Assembly: GCA_900772695.1 (NCBI GenBank)
Contig: CAAGRO010000100.1
Location: 1 to 5,421, forward strand
DNA from: an uncultured Oribacterium sp.
Lineage (GTDB): Bacteria > Bacillota > Clostridia > Lachnospirales > Lachnospiraceae
Direction: 5' to 3'
Length of the DNA stretch: 5,421 nucleotides
Below, in pieces: positions 1 through 5,421 of the stretch; within the stretch, counting starts at the first letter, position 1, and each line of letters opens with the position of its first letter. The notes under the pieces were generated by a model, which saw only the letters and a list, made by a program, of their open reading frames with translations, was not told the origin of the DNA and ran no database searches. Made by a program: the position numbers and the translations under genes.

Positions 1-1158
1 GAGGGCCCGGGCGTTCTTCACGTCCTGCTCGCGGTACTGCTGACGGTAGCGGTTCATGAGGATGCCGGCGTTCGTGATGGCGAGCTCGACAAGCTTCTCC
101 TTCTTCCCGATCTGCGGGGTCACGATGTAGACGCGCTTCCCCTTCTCCCGGCTCAGCCACTGCTCCAGCACCGCCTTCTCCTCGAGCTCCGTCTGCACGA
201 AGATCTCCCGCGGCACGAACGGGGTGCCATCGTAGTACTGCTCGATAAAGTTCGTCAGGATGCTCTCGTCCGTTTCCTCCGGGTCAATGTCGATGAACTG
301 GTGGTCACGGCCGATGATTTTCCCATCGCGGACGAAAAAGATCTGGACGATGCAGTCCGCGAAGGAACGGCGCATGCCGATGATGTCCCGGTCCTCGGCG
401 TCGTAGGCCACGATCTTCTGCCGGTTCTGGATCGCCTCGATCGCCCGGATCAGATCCCGCATCTCGAGTGCCGTCTCGAAATCGAGGTTCTCGGAGGCGC
501 GCTGCATGCGGCGGGTCAGCTCCTTCGTGATGTCCTCGTACTTTCCGTTCAGGAAGTCGACGGCCCGGTCCACCTGCAGCTTATAGTCCGCCTGCGACTG
601 CTTGCCAATGCACGGCCCGTCGCACTGGTGGATGTCATAGTACATGCACTTATTCGCGAGTGGCGCACTCTCAGTGAACTGCTTGTTGCAGTTCCGGATA
701 TGGAAGGTCTTCCGGATGAGCTCGATGACCTCATTGACCTGATCGTTCGAGGCGTACGGACCGAAGTAGCGGGCCCGGTCCTGGTACTGCTTCCGCACCT
801 TCAGGATCCGCGGGTAAAGCTCATTCGTCACCTTGATGTACGGATAGGTCTTGTCATCCTTCAGCAGGGTGTTGTAGCGCGGCTTATGCTCCTTGATCAG
901 GTTGTTCTCGAGCATCAGCGCCTCGAGCTCCGAATCGACGACGATGTACTCGAAGCGCTCCACCAGATGCACCATCTGCTGGATCTTCACGGATTTCTTA
1001 TAGGATTTCTGGAAGTACTGCTTGACGCGGTTCTTCAGCACCTTCGCCTTGCCGACATAGATGATCTCATCCTGCGGGCCGTGCATGATATAGACGCCCG
1101 GGAGCGCCGGCAGCTTCCGGAGCTCCTCCTCGATATTGAATTTCGTATTATCTCTCAT
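1..1158 (-). CDS. uvrC: UvrABC excinuclease subunit C, partial (C-terminus beyond the left edge)
   Basis: UvrC joins the UvrB-DNA pre-incision complex in the cytoplasm and cuts the damaged strand on both sides of a lesion. The visible 386 codons are uninterrupted. The N-terminal GIY-YIG nuclease, which makes the 3' cut, shows PGVY (20-23), YVGKA (34-38), R44 and the likely catalytic E84 in the ALMLENNLIK segment. Four cysteines, C157, C171, C179 and C183, match the spacing of the Fe-S cluster ligands reported for E. coli UvrC. A UVR motif that binds UvrB spans about 206-241 (ENLDFETALEMRDLI). After it come the UvrC-family segments VQIFFVRDGKIIGRDHQF and FVPREIFVQTELEEKAVL. The RNase H-like domain that makes the 5' cut lies outside the window, as UvrC is usually about 600 residues. 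The ATG at 1158 fits the family N-terminus (NIEEELRKLPALPGVY), but no Shine-Dalgarno sequence precedes it. Identity is certain from motifs. Confidence 0.97.
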   Translation of the reverse strand, partial: MRDNTKFNIEEELRKLPALPGVYIMHGPQDEIIYVGKAKVLKNRVKQYFQKSYKKSVKIQQMVHLVERFEYIVVDSELEALMLENNLIKEHKPRYNTLLKDDKTYPYIKVTNELYPRILKVRKQYQDRARYFGPYASNDQVNEVIELIRKTFHIRNCNKQFTESAPLANKCMYYDIHQCDGPCIGKQSQADYKLQVDRAVDFLNGKYEDITKELTRRMQRASENLDFETALEMRDLIRAIEAIQNRQKIVAYDAEDRDIIGMRRSFADCIVQIFFVRDGKIIGRDHQFIDIDPEETDESILTNFIEQYYDGTPFVPREIFVQTELEEKAVLEQWLSREKGKRVYIVTPQIGKKEKLVELAITNAGILMNRYRQQYREQDVKNARAL

Positions 1159-1169
1159 AGTGATGAAAT

Positions 1170-1202
1170 AGCCGGTGGATGCGCTTCGCGCGCCCACCGG
1201 CT
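1170..1202 (-). terminator. GC-rich stem-loop between leuS and uvrC, possible terminator or attenuator
   Basis: A perfect 8-bp outer stem (1171-1178 with 1194-1201, extended by an A-T pair) is followed by one mismatch and one G-T wobble, then a 4-bp GCGC inner stem closed by a 3-base loop. On the minus strand it is preceded by AAA and followed by TATTTC, so the U-tract is weak and broken. It could end leuS transcription, but it sits only 11-12 bases before the uvrC start codon, leaving no room for a separate promoter. It may therefore be a partial terminator, an RNA-stabilising 3' hairpin for leuS, or a structure limiting uvrC translation. The structure is clear; the function is inferred. Confidence 0.45.
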
Positions 1203-1221
1203 TTGGATATTAATAATATTT

Positions 1222-1272
1222 GTCACAGTTCAGACAGGGGACCCGGAGGGGGCGGCATCGCTGAACTATTAC
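1222..1272. repeat. Imperfect inverted repeat with GC-rich centre in the leuS-uvrC spacer
   Basis: Twelve-base arms (1222-1233 and 1261-1272) match at 10 of 12 positions when one is reverse-complemented; the innermost 7 bases (AGTTCAG / CTGAACT) are perfect. The 27-base centre (1234-1260) is very G-rich on the plus strand. The element starts 7 bases after the leuS stop codon. It would fold as a long hairpin in the leuS 3' untranslated RNA. The layout resembles REP-like dispersed intergenic palindromes, but only one full copy is present here, so that assignment is a guess. Between this element and the next hairpin lies an AT-rich stretch (about 1207-1221) with no convincing promoter. Confidence 0.5.
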
Positions 1273-1278
1273 TGATAT

Positions 1279-3696
1279 TTACTTCACAACGAAGTTCAGG
1301 ATCTTGCCAGGCACGAAGATCACCTTCACGATGCTCTTGCCCTCGAAGTACTTGTTCACCTGCTCGTTCGCCTTTGCGGCTGCGACGGCGTCGTCCTGTG
1401 TCGCCTCGGCCGGGATGTCGATGTTGCCACGCACCTTACCGTTGATCTGGACGCCCATGTTGATGACGGCATCCTTCGTCTTCGCCTCGTCGTACTCCGG
1501 CCATGCACTCAGGGTCAGGAGGCCCTCGCCACCCATGGTCTCATAGATTTCCTCTGTGAGATGCGGCGCAAACGGATGAAGGAGCTTGATGAAGGTGATG
1601 AGGTCATCACGGGTGATCGCACCGGCCTTCGTGTAGTCGTTGATGAGGGTCATCAGCGCAGCGATCGCGGTATTAAACTTCATACGCTCGATATCCTCGG
1701 AGACCTTCTTGATGGTCTTGTGGGTCTTCGACTCGAGGGACGGATCCTCCTTCTCGAGGGTCGCGATGTCGGTGAGGCCGGCCACACGATCCAGGAAACG
1801 CTTCACGCCACGTACACCCTCCTCGCTCCATGGCGCAGCGGCGGTGTAGTCACTCATGAAGAGCACATAGGTACGAAGGGTATCCGCACCGTAGAGGTCC
1901 ACGATGTTCAGCGGGTCGATGACATTGCCCTTTGACTTCGACATCTTCTCGCCGTCCGGTCCGAGGATGAGGCCCTGGTAGGTACGCTTCGCATATGGCT
2001 CCGGTGTCGGCACCTCCTTGATGTCATAGAGGAACTGATGCCAGAATCTGGAGTACAGAAGGTGACGCGTTACGTGCTCCATACCACCGTTGTAGTGGTC
2101 GACCGGCATCCAGTACTTGAGCTTCTCCGGGTCCGCGAAAGCCTTATCGTTGTGTGCGTCGCAGAAACGAAGGAAGTACCAGGAGGAACCGGCCCACTGC
2201 GGCATGGTATCGGTCTCGCGCTTCGCCGCACCACCGCACTTCGGGCAGGTGCAGTTCACGAAGCTGTCGATCTTCGCCAGCGGCGACTGACCATCGGTAC
2301 CCGGCTCGAAGTTCTCGACATCCGGAAGGGTCAGCGGAAGCTCCTCCTCCGGAACGACCACGGTGCCGCAGTTCGGGCAGTGAATGAGCGGAATCGGCTC
2401 ACCCCAGTAGCGCTGACGGTTGAACGCCCAGTCCTTCATCTTATACTGTACGCCCTCGTGACCGATGCCACGCTCGGTGAGGACCTCGAGCATCTTATGG
2501 ATGGAATCCTTCTTGTTGGTGAAACCGTCAAGGAAGCCGGAATTCACCATCTCACCGTCGCCGGTGTAGGCCTCCTTCGAGATATCGCCGCCCTTGATGA
2601 CCTCGACGATATCAACGCCGAACTTCTTCGCGAAGTCGTAGTCACGCTGATCGTGTGCCGGAACGGCCATGATCGCGCCGGTGCCGTAGCCCATCATGAC
2701 ATAGTCGGCGATGAAGATCGGAATCTGCTTGCCGGTGATCGGGTTGATCGCGGACAGGCCCTCGATGCGTACACCGGTCTTCTCCTTCACGAGCTGTGTA
2801 CGCTGGAACTCGGTCTTCTTCGCAGCCTCATCACGGTAGTTCATAACCGCATCCCAGTTCGTAATCTGGTCCTTATACTTATCAAGTGTCGGATGCTCTG
2901 GAGCGACAACCATGAAGGTGACGCCATAGAGGGTATCACAGCGGGTGGTATAGATCTCGAGCTTGTCATCAACGGCCTTTCCTGCCTGATCAGCGAGCTC
3001 GAAGTTGACAAATGCACCGGTGCTGCGGCCGATCCAGGACACCTGCTGCTGCTTGATGGACTCCGGATAATCGACATCATCGAGTCCCTTCAGGAGACGG
3101 TCAGCGTACTGAGTGATGCGGAGGTACCATACGTCCTTCGAGAGCTGTACGACATCGCTGTGGCAGATGTCGCACTTGCCGCCCTGGGAGTCCTCGTTTG
3201 AGAGCACGACCTTACAGTGCGGGCAGTAGTTGACGAGGGTCTTCGCACGGAATACGAGATTATGCTCATAGAGCTTCTCAAAGATCCACTGGGTCCACTT
3301 ATAGTAGTCCTCGTGGGAGGTTGCGATCTCACGGCTCCAGTCGAAGGAGAAGCCGACCTTCTCCATCTGATCCTTGAAGTGCTGGATGTTCTTCTCCGTG
3401 ATGATGTGCGGGTGGGTGTTGGTCTTGATGGCATAGTTCTCTGCCGGCAGTCCGAAGGAGTCGAAGCCCATCGGGAAGAGGACGTTGTAGCCCTGCATTC
3501 TGCGCTTACGTGAGAGCACCTCGATGGAGGAGTATGCCTTGATATGACCGACGTGCATGCCGGCACCCGACGGGTACGGGAACTCGACGAGGCCGTACCA
3601 CTTCGGCTTCTCGCTGAAGTCTACCGCCTTGAAGGCCTGGGCTTCTTCCCACTTCGCCTGCCACTTCGGTTCGATCTTTTTAAAATTATACTTCAT
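1279..3696 (-). CDS. leuS: Leucyl-tRNA synthetase, complete, 805 residues
   Basis: This class Ia enzyme charges tRNA-Leu with leucine using ATP in the cytoplasm and hydrolyses mischarged tRNA. The Rossmann catalytic core carries the HIGH signature as HVGH (48-51) and the KMSKS signature at 584-588. A first zinc-type cluster is C158-x2-C161 with C175-x2-C178; a second is C440-x2-C443 with C482, C484 and C487. The CP1 editing domain spans roughly 222-420, with the threonine-rich motif TTRCDTLYG (250-258) and the conserved Asp as D349 in AVPAHDQRDYDFA. The usual TTRPDT has Cys in place of Pro. The anticodon-binding helical domain covers about 640-735 (HPFAPHLTEEIYE, 707-719), and the C-terminal domain contains VQINGKVRG (749-757). 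The length is normal for bacteria. The ATG at 3696 has an AAGGGG site 9 bases upstream and gives the standard N-terminus (MKYNFKKIEPKWQAKW). It has its own promoter and a short leader without room for a T-box. Confidence 0.98.
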   Translation of the reverse strand: MKYNFKKIEPKWQAKWEEAQAFKAVDFSEKPKWYGLVEFPYPSGAGMHVGHIKAYSSIEVLSRKRRMQGYNVLFPMGFDSFGLPAENYAIKTNTHPHIITEKNIQHFKDQMEKVGFSFDWSREIATSHEDYYKWTQWIFEKLYEHNLVFRAKTLVNYCPHCKVVLSNEDSQGGKCDICHSDVVQLSKDVWYLRITQYADRLLKGLDDVDYPESIKQQQVSWIGRSTGAFVNFELADQAGKAVDDKLEIYTTRCDTLYGVTFMVVAPEHPTLDKYKDQITNWDAVMNYRDEAAKKTEFQRTQLVKEKTGVRIEGLSAINPITGKQIPIFIADYVMMGYGTGAIMAVPAHDQRDYDFAKKFGVDIVEVIKGGDISKEAYTGDGEMVNSGFLDGFTNKKDSIHKMLEVLTERGIGHEGVQYKMKDWAFNRQRYWGEPIPLIHCPNCGTVVVPEEELPLTLPDVENFEPGTDGQSPLAKIDSFVNCTCPKCGGAAKRETDTMPQWAGSSWYFLRFCDAHNDKAFADPEKLKYWMPVDHYNGGMEHVTRHLLYSRFWHQFLYDIKEVPTPEPYAKRTYQGLILGPDGEKMSKSKGNVIDPLNIVDLYGADTLRTYVLFMSDYTAAAPWSEEGVRGVKRFLDRVAGLTDIATLEKEDPSLESKTHKTIKKVSEDIERMKFNTAIAALMTLINDYTKAGAITRDDLITFIKLLHPFAPHLTEEIYETMGGEGLLTLSAWPEYDEAKTKDAVINMGVQINGKVRGNIDIPAEATQDDAVAAAKANEQVNKYFEGKSIVKVIFVPGKILNFVVK

Positions 3697-3705
3697 AATC
3701 TGTAT

Positions 3706-3711
3706 CCCCTT
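3706..3711 (-). promoter_or_regulatory. Ribosome binding site of leuS
   Basis: AAGGGG on the minus strand ends 9 bases before the leuS ATG. It is a moderate Shine-Dalgarno match and supports the start at 3696. Confidence 0.6.
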
Positions 3712-3755
3712 GTGATTCAGTTTTTTACGAATTTACGCGTATTCAACAAATTCCA

Positions 3756-3783
3756 ATTATAACAGAAACCCGGGCCGCGTCAA
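3756..3783 (-). promoter_or_regulatory. SigA-type promoter of leuS with extended -10
   Basis: On the minus strand, TTGACG (3778-3783) and a perfect TATAAT (3756-3761) are separated by 16 bases. A TG sits one base before the -10, giving TGTTATAAT. Transcription should start near 3749, leaving a leader of about 53 bases. The -35 lies only about 55 bases after the stop codon of the lipoprotein gene (and within the 125-base spacer), so leuS can be expressed on its own. No clear rho-independent terminator is visible between the two genes. Confidence 0.85.
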
Positions 3784-3821
3784 ATAGCTCTTTTATAACG
3801 CGTCATCATGTAAATCATAAC

Positions 3822-5249
3822 TCAATTCTCTGATGATTCGGCAGCCGTTTCGACGGCGTTTGCGGCGTCTTCCTTCGACTGGGCGATGGATTCGAGGGCG
3901 GCGGCGCGGCTGGCAGCTTCGCTTTCCTCTGCGGCGCGGCTCGCGTCGACGGCAGCCTGGGCGTCGGCGGCACGCTTCGCCTTTATCTGCTGATCCTCCT
4001 GTGCGGCCTGCTCGTCACTTAAGTAGGCGCTCCAGTCATACTCGTTGCTGGCATTCCAGATGATCCACTCATCATAGCCGGCGTCGTAGACCGCCTGGAT
4101 CTGCTGGCGGATCTCCGCGGCGCCGTAGCGCTTGAAGCTCTTCAGCCAGCTGGCGGTGAAGCCCTGCAGCCACGGGCGTACGATCGCCTGATGCACGCCT
4201 TCGGTGTAGTCGAGGGCGAGGTCCTTTCTGGAGGCATTGCACGCGCCGAGAATGGCCTTATATGGTTCGAGATCTGGGACCTCGAGACCGAAATTTCCGT
4301 TTCCATAGTGGGATGGGTAGATCATCGGACACATGTAATCGACCGCACCGGCCATCACCGGGTAGTCCTGTCCGACAGAGACGGTATCGACGTAGGAGCC
4401 GATGATGGTTCCGAAGACGTCGGTAGACATAAATACATTTTTCGCTGCGAGGCGATCAGAGGCGAAACGGACAAACTCGGTGATGATGTCCGTCTTATCC
4501 ATGCCCTGGGTTTCTTCCTCCGGGTAGACGACGTCGTTCATGCCGCGTTCAGTACAGAAACGGACGTAGTCGAACTGGATCTCATCGAAGCCGGCGTCGG
4601 CACACTGCTCCGCGACCTGGACCTTATATTCCCAGGCGTCGCGGTTATACGGGTCGACCCAGGCCATGCCGGAATTATCCGTGAATACGCTGCCGTCGGC
4701 CTTGTGGTTCATCCACTCCGGCTTCACGGTCGCGAGGTACGGGTCACGGAAGGTGACGATGCGGGCGATGGTGTAGATGCCATGCTCCTTCAGCGTCTTC
4801 ATCAGGGACGGGAGGTCCGGGATGGTGTCTTCGGCAGAGCCGATCTCGTCGATCAGTGGGGAGGACATCTGGTACTCGATGCGGCCTTTATCGCCGAGGA
4901 TGTCGATCACGACGGCGTTCAGTTCGGTCTGGTCAATGTGCCCGATGATGTCCTGCATGCGCGAGGAACCGGCAGTGACTGCCGTAAGGTAGATTCCCTT
5001 GACGCGCGTTGCTGTTTTCTGTGGAAGCTTTTTCGTCCAGACCGCCGCTTCAGCTGCGGCGAGACTTTCTGCCTCTTTCATACTCTCCTTCTGTGCCAGG
5101 GATTCTGCGAATCGGGACTCCTCTGCGGATTCGGATTCGTATTCCCGGAGCTCGTCGGACTTATTCACGTTATAGACCAGCGGGTTCTGCCGCTGACATC
5201 CGAGGAGCAGGACACAAAGGATGAGCAGGATGCTACTTAGCTTTTTCAT
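3822..5249 (-). CDS. Lipoprotein with DUF4015 putative glycoside hydrolase domain, complete, 475 residues
   Basis: The product is probably an extracytoplasmic enzyme anchored to the outer face of the membrane. It begins with a lipoprotein signal peptide (MKKLSSILLILCVLLLGC) whose lipobox LLGC puts the lipidated cysteine at residue 18. A charged Glu/Ser/Ala-rich segment (about 30-70) separates the anchor from the folded domain. Residues about 83-404 match the DUF4015 / COG1306 family, a predicted TIM-barrel glycosyl hydrolase: VKGIYLT (83-89), ELNAVVIDILGDKGRIEY, IARIVTFRDPYLA, GMAWVDPYNRDAWEY, FDEIQFDYVRF (221-231), VFMSTDVFG, YMCPMIYPSHY (305-315) and YDEWIIWNASNEY. Acidic residues in FDEIQFDYVRF are plausible catalytic groups by analogy with other TIM-barrel hydrolases; this is inference, and the substrate is unknown. 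The tail (about 411-475) is Ala/Ser/Glu/Gln-rich and probably helical. A TTG 24 bases upstream could add 8 residues, but the ATG at 5249 has a GAGG site 6 bases away and gives the canonical signal peptide. No symbol is assigned. Confidence 0.92.
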   Translation of the reverse strand: MKKLSSILLILCVLLLGCQRQNPLVYNVNKSDELREYESESAEESRFAESLAQKESMKEAESLAAAEAAVWTKKLPQKTATRVKGIYLTAVTAGSSRMQDIIGHIDQTELNAVVIDILGDKGRIEYQMSSPLIDEIGSAEDTIPDLPSLMKTLKEHGIYTIARIVTFRDPYLATVKPEWMNHKADGSVFTDNSGMAWVDPYNRDAWEYKVQVAEQCADAGFDEIQFDYVRFCTERGMNDVVYPEEETQGMDKTDIITEFVRFASDRLAAKNVFMSTDVFGTIIGSYVDTVSVGQDYPVMAGAVDYMCPMIYPSHYGNGNFGLEVPDLEPYKAILGACNASRKDLALDYTEGVHQAIVRPWLQGFTASWLKSFKRYGAAEIRQQIQAVYDAGYDEWIIWNASNEYDWSAYLSDEQAAQEDQQIKAKRAADAQAAVDASRAAEESEAASRAAALESIAQSKEDAANAVETAAESSEN

Positions 5250-5255
5250 ATAAAA

Positions 5256-5259
5256 CCTC
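5256..5259 (-). promoter_or_regulatory. Ribosome binding site that decides the lipoprotein start
   Basis: GAGG on the minus strand lies 6 bases before the ATG at 5249. The alternative in-frame TTG at 5273 has no comparable site and would place eight residues ahead of an otherwise perfect lipoprotein signal peptide. The predicted transcription start near 5278 would also leave that TTG almost leaderless. Confidence 0.7.
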
Positions 5260-5284
5260 AACGTTTCGCTCAAACTTTTGGGTT

Positions 5285-5312
5285 ATTATACCACTTTCTC
5301 GGAAAACGGCAA
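5285..5312 (-). promoter_or_regulatory. SigA-type promoter of the lipoprotein gene with extended -10
   Basis: On the minus strand, TTGCCG (5307-5312) and a perfect TATAAT (5285-5290) are separated by 16 bases, with TG one base before the -10 (TGGTATAAT). The predicted start of transcription is near 5278, giving a leader of about 29 bases. The layout is the same as that of the leuS promoter. Confidence 0.82.
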
Positions 5313-5324
5313 ATTTTTAAGGGT

Positions 5325-5378
5325 TCCGGCCCCCATTTTGGCGTTTTTTCGTCATTTTTCTGGTAACAGGGGGCCGGA
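5325..5378. repeat. GC-rich inverted repeat upstream of the lipoprotein promoter
   Basis: TCCGGCCCCC (5325-5334) is the exact reverse complement of GGGGGCCGGA (5369-5378), with a T-rich 34-base loop on the plus strand. The right arm can instead pair locally: GCCGG (5373-5377) with CCGGC (5382-5386) over a 4-base loop, so the two folds exclude each other. The repeat begins 13 bases upstream of the -35 box. It could end a transcript entering from the right, although no clean U-tract follows on the minus strand. Otherwise it could be a protein-binding or dispersed-repeat element. The function is unknown. Confidence 0.5.
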
Positions 5379-5411
5379 GGGCCGGCAACAGAAGCCATAC
5401 GGAGAGGACGT

Positions 5412-5421
5412 GTGAAATCAA
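5412..5421 (+). CDS. Possible start of a divergent gene cut by the right edge (very tentative)
   Basis: GGAGAGG (5401-5407) on the plus strand is a good Shine-Dalgarno match and is followed 4 bases later by GTG AAA TCA, which runs off the window. Only three codons are visible, so no product can be named. The spacing is tight, and no convincing plus-strand promoter was found in 5320-5400. The purine-rich match may be chance. Confidence 0.2.

Noticed and set aside
1207..1230. Possible uvrC promoter in the AT-rich patch between the two hairpins
   Set aside because: TAATAT-like and TATTAT-like -10 boxes exist on the minus strand, but no acceptable -35 lies at 16-18 bases, and the GTGACA nearby is much too close.
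301..1275. Plus-strand open frame of 324 codons opposite uvrC
   Set aside because: It lies antisense to a clear UvrC reading frame with all family motifs, has no recognisable domain, and is explained by the GC-rich codon bias of the opposite strand.
2038..3201. Plus-strand open frame of 387 codons opposite leuS
   Set aside because: It is fully antisense to LeuS. Its repetitive Leu/Val/Asp/Arg composition is typical of a reverse-complement shadow, and it has no ribosome site or known motif.
3784..3821. Search for a terminator after the lipoprotein gene
   Set aside because: No GC-rich stem followed by a T-run is present in the 38 bases between the stop codon and the leuS -35, so none is annotated.
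4191..5240. Plus-strand open frame of 349 codons opposite the lipoprotein gene
   Set aside because: It is antisense to the DUF4015 gene and has the same shadow-like composition and no domain.
5250..5273. Eight-residue N-terminal extension of the lipoprotein from a TTG codon
   Set aside because: The ATG at 5249 has a better ribosome site and gives a canonical lipoprotein signal peptide; the TTG would lie almost at the predicted transcription start.
5320..5421. Minus-strand open frame entering from the right edge and ending at a TAA near 5320
   Set aside because: It is a short stretch of about 34 codons through a GC-rich palindrome with no recognisable protein ending. It could be the tail of a neighbouring gene but cannot be supported from this window.

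Overview
The window looks like a piece of a Firmicutes chromosome, most likely a GC-rich member of the Lachnospiraceae. The reasons are the clostridial style of the leucyl-tRNA synthetase, a Firmicutes-type lipoprotein carrying a DUF4015 (putative glycosyl hydrolase) domain, SigA-like promoters with extended -10 boxes, and GC-rich genes separated by AT-richer spacers. The taxon is inferred from protein style only; no database search was run.

All three well-supported genes lie on the minus strand and are read from right to left. From the right: about 170 bases of non-coding DNA (5250-5421) hold a GC-rich inverted repeat and a clear promoter. Next comes a secreted lipoprotein with a DUF4015 TIM-barrel domain (3822-5249). 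A 125-base spacer with a second clear promoter leads to leuS (1279-3696). A 120-base spacer with two inverted repeats leads to uvrC (1-1158), which runs off the left edge after 386 codons, before its C-terminal nuclease domain.

The genes do not form an obvious functional pathway. LeuS charges tRNA-Leu, UvrC makes the dual incisions of nucleotide excision repair, and the lipoprotein probably acts on a polysaccharide outside the cell. leuS and the lipoprotein gene each have their own promoter. No confident promoter is visible for uvrC, so it may depend partly on read-through from leuS, past a strong hairpin that ends 11-12 bases before its start codon.

I see no mobile element, CRISPR array, tRNA, rRNA or defence system, and no convincing new multi-gene system. 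The best leads are the hairpin against the uvrC start with no Shine-Dalgarno sequence, a GC-rich core motif shared by two intergenic spacers, and the Ala/Ser/Glu-rich arms flanking the lipoprotein's catalytic domain.
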